DNA of 64,000 nt from Frigoribacterium sp. PvP032 (GTDB lineage Bacteria; Actinomycetota; Actinomycetes; Actinomycetales; Microbacteriaceae). The notes below the pieces were generated by a model. It was not told the origin of the DNA. It saw only the letters and a program-made list of their open reading frames with translations, and made no database searches. Made by a program: the position numbers and the translations under genes. Each line of letters opens with the position of its first letter. Within the stretch, counting starts at the first letter, position 1. Location: contig NZ_JAFIBM010000001.1 in the NCBI RefSeq assembly GCF_017833035.1, forward strand, positions 3,059,762 to 3,123,761, given 5' to 3'. Shown piece by piece: positions 8,150 through 16,990 of this stretch.

Positions 8150-9013
8150 GTGGGGAGCACGCCGGACCAGCATCAGCCACCGATGCCGCACGATCGGCAG
8201 GAGGAGTGGCACCGGGAGCCTCGCGCGCAGCCGCCGGCCGACGTGCTCCGCCGGCTTGCTCCGTCGCCGCCGCTCGCGCCGCCCTCGGTCGACCGGCTGG
8301 TGCTCGCCGTCGCCGCGCTGCCCGTCGGCGTGGCCGCATCCCTCTTCGGCGGCGTCACGCCCGGCCTCGTCATCTTCTGGGCGGTGGTCGCCGTGTTCGC
8401 CGGCGTGGTGACCGGCAGCCGTCCGCACCGCCCCGACGCCGTGCGTCTCTCGATCACGGTCGGCGTGCTGCTCGTCGTGCCGACCGTCTCGCCTGGCCTG
8501 CCTGAGGCGTGGAACGTGCTCACCACCTCCGCCGGGGTGTTCTGCGGCGCGACGCTCGGCAGCGTGCTGCGCGCGCGGGCCGACGCCCGCGCCGTCCGCG
8601 AGCTCCCTCCGCCGACCCGGCCTGAGGACGTGCCGGGCCGGACCGTGCTCCGTCTCGAGACGGACCGCCTCCGGTGGGAGGTGGTCGACCCGTCCCGGCG
8701 GATGCTCGAGAAGGCCGTCCGGAGGCTCCGCGACCAGCAGGCCCACCAGGTGGAACTGCGGCGAGGGCCGGCGGGCATGTTCCTCCTGCGGGAGCGCGCC
8801 ACGCCGTACTTCGCGCTGCAGGCGGACGACGCGGCGGAGGGGCAGTGGCACGAGACCCTGGACACGGAGACCGAGCCCGTCGAGGGGCAGCCCCACCCGC
8901 GCCTCCTCGGGGCTCGTGAGCTACGACGGCGCTCGCTGGCGGCGGCCGTGCACTTCGCGGAGACGGGCGAGCGGACGCCCGAGCTGCCGTGGGGCCCCGT
9001 GCGCCCGCGCTGA
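8150..9013 (+). CDS. Membrane protein of unknown function
   Basis: 287 residues. After a 45-residue polar N-terminus come three or four predicted membrane segments (about 48-67, 70-89, 98-114, perhaps 123-140), then a soluble Arg/Glu-rich domain of about 145 residues with WEVVDPSRRMLEKAVRRLRDQQ and YFALQADDAAEGQWHET. GTG 8150 follows AGGGGGA, a good ribosome binding site. No family was recognised; the C-terminal part is probably cytoplasmic. Flanked on both sides by family 1 palindromes. Confidence 0.75.
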   Translation: MGSTPDQHQPPMPHDRQEEWHREPRAQPPADVLRRLAPSPPLAPPSVDRLVLAVAALPVGVAASLFGGVTPGLVIFWAVVAVFAGVVTGSRPHRPDAVRLSITVGVLLVVPTVSPGLPEAWNVLTTSAGVFCGATLGSVLRARADARAVRELPPPTRPEDVPGRTVLRLETDRLRWEVVDPSRRMLEKAVRRLRDQQAHQVELRRGPAGMFLLRERATPYFALQADDAAEGQWHETLDTETEPVEGQPHPRLLGARELRRRSLAAAVHFAETGERTPELPWGPVRPR

Positions 9014-9028
9014 GCCGAGCCGAACTGG

Positions 9029-9078
9029 TCGAGGGCGGGTGTTCCGGGCCGAGGGCGGGTCGCTGGCTACCGCCCTCG
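9029..9078. repeat. Truncated palindromic element, family 1 copy B
   Basis: The left half matches copy A almost base for base (TCGAGGGCGGGTGTTCCGGG at 9029-9048, then the inner stem 9051-9078), but the expected right arm is missing and replaced by unrelated sequence that leads into a family 2 element starting at 9104. It looks like a copy cut by a later event. Confidence 0.8.
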
Positions 9079-9103
9079 ACGTGGAAGACCCGACTTCGGC
9101 CGG

Positions 9104-9202
9104 ATTCAGGAAGTCGGGCGGCGTCGTTCCTGCACGGTGCACCGTTCAGGACTCGTCATCCCCCCGGTGCGCGGATCAGGACAGATCTTCCTGAATGAGG
9201 AG
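9104..9202. repeat. Palindromic element, family 2 copy 1
   Basis: 99 bp bounded by ATTCAGGAA (9104-9112) and TTCCTGAATGAGGAG (9188-9202). It has an internal palindrome around GTGCAC (TTCCTGCACGGTGCAC to GTTCAGGAC) and the shared block GCGCGGATCAGGACAGAT. Three relatives lie at 48923, 54200 and 63808. This copy follows the membrane-protein gene and lies about 57 bases before the ABC-F start. Confidence 0.85.
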
Positions 9203-9258
9203 GGGAGGAGGCGGCACACGCGATCGCCGGGGCGACGGCGGGCTGGGAAGATGGCCCG

Positions 9259-10959
9259 ATGAGCGCTTCACTCGTGGCCAAGGGCCTGGCCGGCGGCCAC
9301 GGGCACCGCACCCTCTTCGACGACCTCGACCTGACCGTCGCCCCGGGCGACGTCGTGGGCGTGGTGGGCGTGAACGGGGCCGGCAAGTCGACGTTGCTGC
9401 GCCTCCTCGCGGGGGTGGACGAGCCGCAGGGCGGCAGCGTCACGCTGAGCCCCGGCGACGCCTTCGTCGGCTGGCTGCCGCAGGAGCACGAGCGCGTGCC
9501 CGGCGAGACCGTCGCCGGCTACATCGGCCGCCGCACCGGCTGTACGCAGGCCGCCGCCGAGATGGACGCCGCCGCCGCGGCCCTCGGCGAGGTCGACGCG
9601 CCCCCGCGCGCCGACGGGCTCGACCCCGCCGACGTCTACTCGACGGCGCTCGAGCGCTGGCTCGCGAGCGGTGCGGCCGACCTCGACGACCGCCTCCCGC
9701 AGGTGCTGGCCGAGCTCGGCCTGGCGACGGCGACCGGCGAGCCCGGCACGGCCGCCGTCGGCCCCGACAGCCCCATGACCTCGCTCAGCGGCGGCCAGGC
9801 GGCGAGGGTCGGCCTCGCCGCCCTGCTGCTCAGCCGCTTCGACGTCGCCCTGCTCGACGAGCCCACGAACGACCTCGACCTCGACGGCCTCGAGCGGCTC
9901 GAGCGCTTCGTGCAGGGCCAGCGCGGCGGCGTCGTGCTGGTCAGCCACGACCGCGAGTTCCTCGCGCGCTGCGTCACGAAGGTGCTCGAGCTCGACCTCG
10001 CCCAGTCGTCGAACCGCGTGTTCGGCGGCGGCTACGACTCCTACCTCGAGGAGCGCGAGACGGCCAGGCGTCACGCCCGCGAGGCCTACGACGAGTTCGC
10101 GGACAAGAAGGCCGACCTCGTCGGCCGAGCCCGCACGCAGCGCGAGTGGTCGAGCCAGGGCGTCCGCAACGCGATGAAGAAGGCTCCCGACAACGACAAG
10201 ATCCGCCGCAAGGCGTCGGCCGAGTCGAGCGAGAAGCAGGGCCAGAAGGTCCGCCAGATGGAGAGCCGCATCGCCCGCATGGAGGAGGTCGACGAGCCCC
10301 GCAAGGAATGGCAGCTCGAGTTCACCATCGGCTCGGCACCGCGGTCGAGCGCCGTCGTCGCGACGCTCAGCGGCGCGGTGTTCCGCCAGGGCGAGCCGGG
10401 CGACGAGTTCGTGCTCGGTCCCGTCTCGCTGCAGGTCGACGGCGGCGACCGCATCGGCATCACCGGCCCGAACGGCGCGGGCAAGTCCACGCTGCTGCGC
10501 GGCCTGCTGGGGCGCCAGGCCCCGAGCGAAGGAGGCGCCAGCCAGGGCGCGAGCATCGCCGTCGGCGAGATCGACCAGGCCCGCGCACTGCTCGCGGGCG
10601 CCGTGCCCCTGGCCGACGCCTTCGAGGCGCTCGTGCCCGAGCTGCCCCAGGCCGAGGTGCGCACCCTGCTCGCCAAATTCGGGCTGAAGGCCGACCACGT
10701 CTCGCGCCCCGTCGACGAGCTGTCGCCCGGTGAGCGCACCCGCGCCGGCCTCGCCCTGCTGCAGGCGCGTGGCGTCAACGTGCTCGTGCTCGACGAGCCC
10801 ACCAACCACCTCGACCTCGCCGCGATCGAGCAGCTCGAGCAGGCGCTCGAGTCGTACGAGGGCACCCTGCTGCTGGTCACGCACGACCGCCGGATGCTGC
10901 AGACCGTGCGGCTCGACCGTCAGTGGCGCGTCGAGGGCGGCCGGGTGACGGAGTCGTGA
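9259..10959 (+). CDS. ABC-F family ATP-binding protein
   Basis: 566 residues with two nucleotide-binding domains and no membrane segment. Walker A motifs are at 37-45 (GVNGAGKST) and 403-411 (GPNGAGKST), signatures LSGGQ at 176-180 and LSPGE at 488-492, Walker B/DEPTN at 198-205 and 509-517. The charged linker (about 270-350) is the ABC-F hallmark. ABC-F proteins bind the ribosome; some give resistance to macrolides, lincosamides or pleuromutilins, others act in translation. Which applies here cannot be read from sequence. The stop overlaps the next start (GTGA). Confidence 0.9.
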   Translation: MSASLVAKGLAGGHGHRTLFDDLDLTVAPGDVVGVVGVNGAGKSTLLRLLAGVDEPQGGSVTLSPGDAFVGWLPQEHERVPGETVAGYIGRRTGCTQAAAEMDAAAAALGEVDAPPRADGLDPADVYSTALERWLASGAADLDDRLPQVLAELGLATATGEPGTAAVGPDSPMTSLSGGQAARVGLAALLLSRFDVALLDEPTNDLDLDGLERLERFVQGQRGGVVLVSHDREFLARCVTKVLELDLAQSSNRVFGGGYDSYLEERETARRHAREAYDEFADKKADLVGRARTQREWSSQGVRNAMKKAPDNDKIRRKASAESSEKQGQKVRQMESRIARMEEVDEPRKEWQLEFTIGSAPRSSAVVATLSGAVFRQGEPGDEFVLGPVSLQVDGGDRIGITGPNGAGKSTLLRGLLGRQAPSEGGASQGASIAVGEIDQARALLAGAVPLADAFEALVPELPQAEVRTLLAKFGLKADHVSRPVDELSPGERTRAGLALLQARGVNVLVLDEPTNHLDLAAIEQLEQALESYEGTLLLVTHDRRMLQTVRLDRQWRVEGGRVTES

Positions 10960-12197
10960 CCCGCGCCTCCTCGACGTCGCCCCTGTCGCGGCGCGGCCTC
11001 CCCGTCGCCGGGCTGCTCGCGGTCGCCCTGCTGCTGACGGGCTGCACCGGCGGCGGGCCAGGACCTGACGACGGGTCGACGCCCACCTCGACGGGCGGCG
11101 CCGCGACGTCTCCCGACGGGGGCACCGGCACGAGCACCGGGTCGGACGACGCCTGGGCCGCCTGGGACGCCGCCCTCGCCGACGTCGACGGGTCGCCCGC
11201 CCGGTGGCTCGCGGTCGGCGACTCCCTCACGGAGGGGCAGGGCGCCTCCTCGGTCGGCTCCCGCTGGATCGACCTGACCCGCGACGCGCTGCGTGCGGCC
11301 CACCCTGTGGACGGGGTCCCGGGCGGAGTCGGCTACCGTCCGGCGGTCTTCGCGACCTACGGCCCCGACTCCCCCTGGGGCGACTGGGCGACCGACCGGC
11401 AGGGCGGCGTCGACCTCGACGGCACCTCGCCCGCGCTCGGCTTCCGCAGCCTCGAGCTCGAGCCCGGCGCCGAGGTGACCTGGCCGGTGACGGGCACCGA
11501 CGTCGACCTCTGGTGGGCAGGAGGCGGCGGCTCGTTCACCTGGGACGTCGACGGCACCCGGCAGGGCAGGGTCGACACGGGCGACTCGGCCGCGTCGTCG
11601 TCGGTGACGCCCGTCGAGGGACTCGACGCCGGGCCGCACACCGTCACGGTGACGGCGGCGAGCGACGAGCGCTCCGACGAGCCGGTCGTGCTGCACGGCC
11701 TCGCGACCTTCGACGGCGACCGGGACCGCGGCGTGACCCTGTACGACTCCGCACGGTCGGGCGCCACGACCGGCACCTTCACCGACGACCTGGCGGGCTG
11801 GCTCGAGGCGGTGGCCGCGGCCGAGCCCGACGTCGTCACGATCACGCTCGGCGCCAACGACCTGCGCGGCAGCAGCCCCGAGGAGTTCGCGGACGGCTAC
11901 CGCGACGTCGTCGAGGGCCTGCAGGCGCTGGACGCGGCTCCCTCGATCGTGGTCGTGGACGAGTTCCCCGTCGCGGCCGGGCTGGCCGACACCGGGCAGG
12001 CGCCGATCGCCGACTACGCCGCCGCGCTCGACGAGGTCGTCGACGAGACCGGCGTCGTGTCGGTGTCGCTCGGCGACGCACTCGCCAGCACGGGCGTCAC
12101 GGACCTGCGCACCCTGCTGTCGTCGGACGGGCTGCACCCGAACGACGCCGGCCAGCGCACGATCGCCGGTTTCATGACGGGCGTGCTCGCGCGCTGA
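10956..12197 (+). CDS. SGNH/GDSL-type hydrolase lipoprotein
   Basis: 413 residues. A signal peptide ends in a lipobox with Cys30 (LLLTGC), so the protein is membrane-anchored on the cell surface. After a Gly/Ser/Thr linker come the SGNH blocks: GDSLTEG with nucleophile Ser90, GAND at 299-302, and DGLH at 391-394 holding the catalytic Asp391 and His394. A beta-rich insert of about 120 residues sits between blocks. Such enzymes are usually esterases acting on acylated glycans or lipids; the substrate is unknown. GTG 10956 overlaps the ABC-F stop and fits the signal peptide length. Confidence 0.88.
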   Translation: MTRASSTSPLSRRGLPVAGLLAVALLLTGCTGGGPGPDDGSTPTSTGGAATSPDGGTGTSTGSDDAWAAWDAALADVDGSPARWLAVGDSLTEGQGASSVGSRWIDLTRDALRAAHPVDGVPGGVGYRPAVFATYGPDSPWGDWATDRQGGVDLDGTSPALGFRSLELEPGAEVTWPVTGTDVDLWWAGGGGSFTWDVDGTRQGRVDTGDSAASSSVTPVEGLDAGPHTVTVTAASDERSDEPVVLHGLATFDGDRDRGVTLYDSARSGATTGTFTDDLAGWLEAVAAAEPDVVTITLGANDLRGSSPEEFADGYRDVVEGLQALDAAPSIVVVDEFPVAAGLADTGQAPIADYAAALDEVVDETGVVSVSLGDALASTGVTDLRTLLSSDGLHPNDAGQRTIAGFMTGVLAR

Positions 12198-12216
12198 CCG
12201 TGCTGGCCGTCAGGCG

Positions 12217-12825
12217 CTAGTTGATCAGCGAGAACGCGGCGTCGAGGGCCTGGTCGGCGTCCAGCGAGGTCTCGGTCGTCGCCGTCGCGGTGACGTTGAA
12301 CAGGCCGTGCGTCGTGATGACCGTGCCCCCGTTCACGAGGATGCCCGTGCTCTCGCCGGTCTGCGTGAAGGCCCTGCCGTCGAGGTCCGCGGCACGGCTG
12401 TCGTCGACAGCCGTGACGCCCTCGGTCGCGGCGACGGTGTCGGCCTGCTCGGCGATGGTGTCGGCGTCGAACTCCTGCACCTGGGCGACCGCGATGACCG
12501 CCTGCACGGCGCTCGCGTCCGTGGTGTCCTCGGTCGACGAGGCCCACGAGCACTGGAACCCCTCGTCGGTGGCGGTGCTCTCGTCACGGAGCTCGAGGCC
12601 CTCGACGGCCGAGCCGAGCGTCTCGCCCACGGCCTCGCACGAGTCGAAGGCGACCATGGTGCCGGGCTCGCCGTCACCCGTCGCGTTCGTCGCGCCCTGG
12701 CTCGCCTCGTCGTCGGGGTCGCCGCCGCCCGTGCAGCCGGTCAGGAGCAACGCGAGCGCCAGCGCACCGGAGGCGGCGGTCGCCACGGCCCTGCGCGAGC
12801 GCGTCGTCGAGATGGTCGGTGTCAT
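12217..12825 (-). CDS. DUF3558-like lipoprotein
   Basis: 202 residues with a signal peptide and lipobox Cys31 (LLLTGC) followed by an acidic Asp/Ser/Thr linker. The rest resembles the DUF3558 family of actinobacterial secreted lipoproteins: FDSCEAVGETLG, a second Cys in GFQCSWAS, and alternating strands after it; the two cysteines could form a disulphide. The ATG at 12825 follows GGGGGAGA. Function unknown. It converges on the SGNH lipoprotein gene with a gap of about 20 bases. Confidence 0.8.
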   Translation of the reverse strand: MTPTISTTRSRRAVATAASGALALALLLTGCTGGGDPDDEASQGATNATGDGEPGTMVAFDSCEAVGETLGSAVEGLELRDESTATDEGFQCSWASSTEDTTDASAVQAVIAVAQVQEFDADTIAEQADTVAATEGVTAVDDSRAADLDGRAFTQTGESTGILVNGGTVITTHGLFNVTATATTETSLDADQALDAAFSLIN

Positions 12826-13077
12826 GGGTGTCTCCCCCGGGGACTCGCCGCCGGCTCCCTGCGCCGACGGGTCGTGCCACCCTATCGACGGCCTCCGACA
12901 GCTGCTCCGGGGACCGGACCGCACCTCCTCGTGCCCGCCCTGGGCCGCCCTGGGCGCCCTGCCCACGACGCTGCTCTGGCCGCTGGGCGCAGGCCCGGAG
13001 GCGTGTGCGCCTGCTCACGCGCCCTCACGGCGACCAGCGGGTACCGTCGAGCGTCCACCGACGATACGGAGTCACCC

Positions 13078-13197
13078 ATGGCCTCGCTGCTCCGCAGGCT
13101 CGCGCCCCTGCTCATCCCCATCATCATCCGCAAGTTCCAGAACCGGAAGGGCGGCGGAGGCGGCCAGACCGGCTCCGGCACCGGTCGCCGCCGCTAG
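13078..13197 (+). CDS. Small basic protein with one hydrophobic segment
   Basis: 39 residues: a hydrophobic stretch (LLRRLAPLLIPIIIRKF) followed by a Gly-rich, very basic tail (RKGGGGGQTGSGTGRRR). GGAG lies 9 bases before the ATG. The gene sits alone before a long palindrome that looks like its terminator, which supports a real gene, but it is too short to assign to a family. Confidence 0.55.
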   Translation: MASLLRRLAPLLIPIIIRKFQNRKGGGGGQTGSGTGRRR

Positions 13198-13242
13198 GCG
13201 CGCACTCGCGTCGGCGACGTCCGCAGGTCGCCGCCGCACCAT

Positions 13243-13302
13243 GAACCCCGTTCCGAACCATGAACCGCGAACATTCGCAGTTCATGGTTCGGAACGGGGT
13301 TC
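13243..13302. repeat. Palindromic element, family 3 copy 1 (probable two-way terminator)
   Basis: Arms of 29 bases (13243-13271 and 13274-13302) match at 28 positions and are separated by only 2 bases. The arm begins GAACCCCGTTCCGAACCATG. It lies between convergent genes (small basic protein and MFS exporter). Other copies are at 27926 and 35828, both also at gene ends. Confidence 0.9.
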
Positions 13303-13356
13303 TTCGTGCTCGGCGACGTCACGCGCGGTCCGCTGCGCGCGGGCCGCCGCCGCGAA

Positions 13357-14694
13357 CTAGCGGCGCGCGCGGGCGACCAGCACGCGGTCGGTGACGACGA
13401 CGGCCACGAGCACCACGGCGGCGATCCCGACGTAGAGCAGCGGCAGCGTGTCGAGCCCCGACCCGTCGAGCACGAGGGCGCCGATCAGCGCGCCTCCGCC
13501 GATGCCGGTGTTGAACGCGGTCGTGTAGAAGGCACTGGCGATGTCGCGGTGCTCCTCGGGGCTGACCTGCAGCATCTTCGTCTGGAACAGGGGCGGCAGG
13601 GCGCCGAACGTCACGCCCCAGATCACGAAGGCCACCAAGGAGGGGCCCGGCTGCCCCTCGAGCAGCACCAGTGCCAGCACGGACACCACCACGATGCCCA
13701 CCCCGACCGGGATGCTGACCCGCGGCCGCTTGCCGAGGAACCAGCCGACCATCAGCAGCCCCACGCCGCCGGCGATGCCGAAGGCGAAGAGCGCGACGCT
13801 GAGGCTCGACTCCGCGATGCCCGTCGAGCGCAGCAGGTACGGCGCGATGTAGGTGAAGAACGAGTAGTGGCCGACCATGAACACGGCCGTGATCAGGCAG
13901 CTGAAGACGATGCCCATGACCGAGGGCGGCGGCAGGTGCCGCGACGCGGTCGGGGTCGAGCCCGTGAGCGTCGGGACGCTGCCCGTCGCGGTCGAGGCGG
14001 CCAGCGCCTCCTCGGAGTCGCCCGCAGGCCGGGCCGTGTGCGTCGACGGGACCGGCGGCAGCAGCCGCCACACCAGCAGCGCGCCGAGTGCCATCGCCCC
14101 GGCGAGGATGCCGAACGCGGCACGCCAGCCGAGCGCCTGGCCGAGCGCCGTGCCGAGCGGCACGCCGAGCACGAACGCGAGGGTGCCACCGCTCATCGCG
14201 ACGGCGAGCGCACGCCCGACCTGCTCCCGCGGCACGAGGTGCGCGGCGTACGCGCCGCCGATCGCCCAGAACATGCCGTGCGCCAGCCCGCCGAGGATCC
14301 GCGTCGCGACGACGAGCTCGTAGGTCGGCGCGATCGCCGTCAGCGCCGCGCTGATCGCCAGCACCGTGATGAGGCCGACCACGATGAGGTGGCGGGGCAG
14401 CTTGCGGGTCAGGTGCGTCAGCCCGGTGCTGGTGAGCACCACGGTGAACGCGAACACGCTGACGAGCAGGCCGATGCTCGACTCGCTCACGCCGAGCTCG
14501 CCGCTCATCTCGGGCAGCAGGCCCGTGGGCAGCATCTCGCCGGAGATGCTGAGGAACGTCGCCACGGCGAGCGCGAGCAGCCCGGCGAGGGGGAACTTCG
14601 CGGGGGTGGAGGGGCGACCCGTCGAGGAGGCGCGGGTCGCGGGAGAAGAAGAGGTCGAGGTCGTCGAGGGACGACCCTGGGCAGCAGGTGTCAT
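13357..14694 (-). CDS. MFS transporter, DHA1 (AraJ/YdhP-like) drug or sugar exporter
   Basis: 445 residues, 12 predicted membrane segments in two groups of six joined by a 50-residue Ser/Thr-rich loop (about 215-260). Motif A appears as LTRKLPRHL between segments 2 and 3, and the N-half holds GEMLPTGLLPEMS and ATRILGGLAHGMFWAIGGAYAAHLVPREQVGRALA, typical of the AraJ/YdhP exporters, which pump sugars or small drugs by proton antiport. The first 30 residues are a polar Ser/Thr extension. Substrate unknown. Confidence 0.88.
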   Translation of the reverse strand: MTPAAQGRPSTTSTSSSPATRASSTGRPSTPAKFPLAGLLALAVATFLSISGEMLPTGLLPEMSGELGVSESSIGLLVSVFAFTVVLTSTGLTHLTRKLPRHLIVVGLITVLAISAALTAIAPTYELVVATRILGGLAHGMFWAIGGAYAAHLVPREQVGRALAVAMSGGTLAFVLGVPLGTALGQALGWRAAFGILAGAMALGALLVWRLLPPVPSTHTARPAGDSEEALAASTATGSVPTLTGSTPTASRHLPPPSVMGIVFSCLITAVFMVGHYSFFTYIAPYLLRSTGIAESSLSVALFAFGIAGGVGLLMVGWFLGKRPRVSIPVGVGIVVVSVLALVLLEGQPGPSLVAFVIWGVTFGALPPLFQTKMLQVSPEEHRDIASAFYTTAFNTGIGGGALIGALVLDGSGLDTLPLLYVGIAAVVLVAVVVTDRVLVARARR

Positions 14695-14870
14695 GGGAGG
14701 GTCTCGGTCAGTCGGCGGGCGCCGTTCCCTCGACCCGAGGTGCCGTGGCTCCCGTGGCGCTGATGCAGTTCAGCGGCGCTGGGGGCCGGCTCGGCGGGGA
14801 GGATGGTGATCCCGACTGCGCGCTGTCGTGCACGCCCGGGGCCGCACGTGACGCGCGACCGTCGTTGATC

Positions 14871-15647
14871 CTACCGGCCGCCCTCGGACGGCGCCAGAGC
14901 CCCCTCCGCACCCGGCCGGTCGGCACCTGGCCTGTCGAGGTGCGCCCGGTCGAAGCGCACGCCCACCGGCTTCGAGCGCTGCGCCAGCAGCACGAGCACG
15001 ACGAACGACAGCACCGGCACCAGCACGGCGCCGAGCGCCCACCACGCGGAGTGGTCCGCGTCGTGGAGCCGCCGGATCGCGAGGGCGACCATCGGCGCGA
15101 GGGTGAGGAGCGACCACACCGTCCAGATCACGACGGAGGCGCCGCCCGCCGGGGCGCCGGAGGTGTCGTTCCACGAGAACAGCGGCACCGTGCCGAGGAG
15201 CCCCGGGCCGAAGGGGCCTGATGGCAGCTGGAGGTCACGGGTCCGGCCCTGCAGGAGCGGCACGGCGAGCAGCAGCACGGCCGCGACGACGGTCTGCAGC
15301 AGCCACGTCCACCAGAACTCCGAGCGGCTGGCTCGCCCCGTGGTGGTCAGCCGGGTGACGGCCCGGGCGCAGGCGATCCAGGGCCTCGCGCCGAGGACGG
15401 GGCCGGTGACGGTCAGCGAGTCGGGCAGTCGGATGCGCGCGCCTCCTCGAGTCGGACGGCCGTGGCCGTCGTGGTCGTGCGGCGGCCCGGTCGGCGCCGT
15501 CGCCCACTCGACGCTACCGAGAGCAGACCGCTCTGTCGAGGGCGACCGTCGGACGGCACCCTGCACGGCCGTGTCACGACGCGTTAGCGACGAACCTCCG
15601 CGGAAGATCGCGTCGGTTCGTCGCCATCGCGTCGGTTCGTCAGCCAC
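14871..15647 (-). CDS. DUF805 family membrane protein
   Basis: The DUF805 core is clear: TTTGRASRSEFWWTWLLQTVVAAVLLL, then VWSLLTLAPMVALAIRRLHDADHSAWWAL and a last hydrophobic segment before a short basic and acidic tail. The function of the family is unknown. The start is uncertain: GTG 15647 opens the longest frame, but about 85 N-terminal residues have no family similarity, and GTG 15566 is also possible. The divergent gene starts at 15677, leaving little room for promoters if the longest start is used. Confidence 0.75.
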   Translation of the reverse strand: MADEPTRWRRTDAIFRGGSSLTRRDTAVQGAVRRSPSTERSALGSVEWATAPTGPPHDHDGHGRPTRGGARIRLPDSLTVTGPVLGARPWIACARAVTRLTTTGRASRSEFWWTWLLQTVVAAVLLLAVPLLQGRTRDLQLPSGPFGPGLLGTVPLFSWNDTSGAPAGGASVVIWTVWSLLTLAPMVALAIRRLHDADHSAWWALGAVLVPVLSFVVLVLLAQRSKPVGVRFDRAHLDRPGADRPGAEGALAPSEGGR

Positions 15648-15676
15648 GCGTCAGCCGCGAGGCGCAGCATGGCGGG

Positions 15677-16072
15677 GTGAGCACGCCCGACGAGAAGACC
15701 TGCCGCTCGTGCGGCCGCCGCATCGAGTGGCGCAAGAAGTGGGAGTCGAACTGGGACGAGGTCGCGTACTGCAGCGACGCCTGCCGCCGCCGCAAGGTCA
15801 CGGCGCTCGACCGCCAGCTCGAGGAGCGCATCCGCGAGCTCCTGGCCGCCCGCGCCGCGACGTCGACGATCTGCCCGTCCGACGTCGCCCGGTCGATCGC
15901 CCCCGACGACGAGGCCGCCTGGCGCGACCTGATGGAGCCCGTCCGACGGGCCGCCCGACGACTCGTCGCCGCCGGCGAGGTCGACATCACGCAGGGCGGC
16001 TCGGTGGTCGACCCGTCGACCGCGAAGGGCCCGATCCGCATCCGCCGACGTCGCGCAGGAGGCGGTCGGTGA
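15677..16072 (+). CDS. DUF2256/DUF3253 fusion protein
   Basis: 131 residues. The N-terminus has the DUF2256 zinc-ribbon-like pattern (KTCRSCGRRIEWRKKWESNW, then YCSDACRRRK, giving four cysteines at about 9, 12, 32 and 36). The C-terminal part (about 45-120) is a DUF3253 winged-helix-like domain (ICPSDVARSI, WRDLMEPVRRAARRLVAAGEVDITQGG). The fusion is known in proteobacteria and actinobacteria, function unknown. Starts with GTG; its stop overlaps the start of the DUF202 gene (GTGA). Confidence 0.88.
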   Translation: MSTPDEKTCRSCGRRIEWRKKWESNWDEVAYCSDACRRRKVTALDRQLEERIRELLAARAATSTICPSDVARSIAPDDEAAWRDLMEPVRRAARRLVAAGEVDITQGGSVVDPSTAKGPIRIRRRRAGGGR

Positions 16073-16443
16073 GCTCACGGGACGACGACCGCCGGTTCCC
16101 CCGTCGCGTCTACGGCACGGGGCAGGAGCCCGACGTCCGGTTCAGCCTCGCCAACGAGCGCACGTTCCTCGCCTGGGTGCGCACCTCGCTCGCCCTCGTG
16201 GCGGGCGGCGTCGCCCTCGAGGCGCTCGGCCTCGGCCTGCAGCCGGGGCTGCGGCTCGCGGCGTCGCTCGTGCTGATCGTCGCAGGGATCGCCGCCCCCG
16301 TGCAGGCGTGGGTCGGCTGGGCCCGCACCGAACGTGCCCTGCGGGCCGACCGGCCGCTGCCGTCGGCGCCGCTGGCGCTGCCGCTCGGCGTCGCGGTCGC
16401 GGTCGCCGGGGTGCTCGTGCTGCTCGGGGTCGTGCTGGCGTGA
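16069..16443 (+). CDS. DUF202 family membrane protein (YidH-like)
   Basis: 124 residues with three predicted membrane segments (about 40-57, 60-80, 103-124). The family signature is plain: VRFSLANERTFLAWVRTSLALVAGGVAL. GTG 16069 is preceded by GGAGG at 16058-16062, inside the end of the previous gene. Followed 13 bases later by a second, different DUF202 gene, an arrangement often seen in actinobacteria. Function unknown. Confidence 0.88.
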   Translation: MSSRDDDRRFPRRVYGTGQEPDVRFSLANERTFLAWVRTSLALVAGGVALEALGLGLQPGLRLAASLVLIVAGIAAPVQAWVGWARTERALRADRPLPSAPLALPLGVAVAVAGVLVLLGVVLA

Positions 16444-16456
16444 GCGACGTGCGGGC

Positions 16457-16882
16457 ATGAGCGACGCACCGAACGTGCCCGACGGACCGTGGGACCAGGG
16501 CCTGCAGCCCGAGCGCACCGCGCTCGCCTGGCGCCGCACCGGCCTGGCGCTCACCGTCGGGTCGCTGATCGGGCTGCGGGTGCTGCCGCCCCTGCTCGGC
16601 CCGGCGGCGTACGTGCTGGCCGGGCTCGGGGTGGTCGCGTCGCTCGCCGTGCTCGCGGCGGCACACCGGCGGTACCGACGGGTGCACCGCCTCCTGCTGG
16701 CCGCCGCCCGTGACGCCAGGGGCCCCGACGACGACGACCGCGACGACGGCCGTCGGGACACGGCCAGCTCGCCCGACAGGGTGCCGACGACCGGGGGCGC
16801 GCTGCCCGCAGCGACCGCCGTTCTCGCGCTGGCGGCCGGCCTCGGCGCGCTCGTCGTGGCGCTCGGGGCCGGGACCCGCTGA
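16457..16882 (+). CDS. Second DUF202 family membrane protein
   Basis: 141 residues with QGLQPERTALAWRRTGLALTVGSLIG, the family's E-R-T-x-L-A-W-x-R-T motif, and three membrane segments separated by an acidic loop (ARGPDDDDRDDGRRD). Probably forms a complex with the product of the preceding gene. Function unknown. Confidence 0.88.
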   Translation: MSDAPNVPDGPWDQGLQPERTALAWRRTGLALTVGSLIGLRVLPPLLGPAAYVLAGLGVVASLAVLAAAHRRYRRVHRLLLAAARDARGPDDDDRDDGRRDTASSPDRVPTTGGALPAATAVLALAAGLGALVVALGAGTR

Positions 16883-16888
16883 CCGGAC

Positions 16889-16912
16889 GCGACCGCCGCC
16901 TCCTGCGGTCGC
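16889..16912 (+). terminator. Terminator hairpin with CGCCTCCT in its loop
   Basis: GCGACCGC (16889-16896) pairs perfectly with GCGGTCGC (16905-16912); the eight-base loop is exactly CGCCTCCT. It starts 7 bases after the stop of the DUF202 gene. Confidence 0.55.
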
Positions 16913-16914
16913 CG

Positions 16915-16982
16915 TGTCGCATCGGGTCCCGAGCGTCGCGTCACGCCGCGACGGGACGTGACGCTCAGGACGTGATGCGACA
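16915..16982. repeat. Palindromic element, family 5 copy 1
   Basis: Outer arms TGTCGCATC (16915-16923) and GATGCGACA (16974-16982) enclose a second stem around GCGTCAC/GTGACGC. A relative is at 22738-22803. It lies between two convergent genes. Confidence 0.8.
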
Positions 16983-16990
16983 GCCGGGGA

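Noticed and set aside
12826-13077. A gene or riboswitch in the 250-bp gap before the small basic protein
   Set aside because: Frames there lack start signals and protein-like composition, and no known RNA motif is visible.
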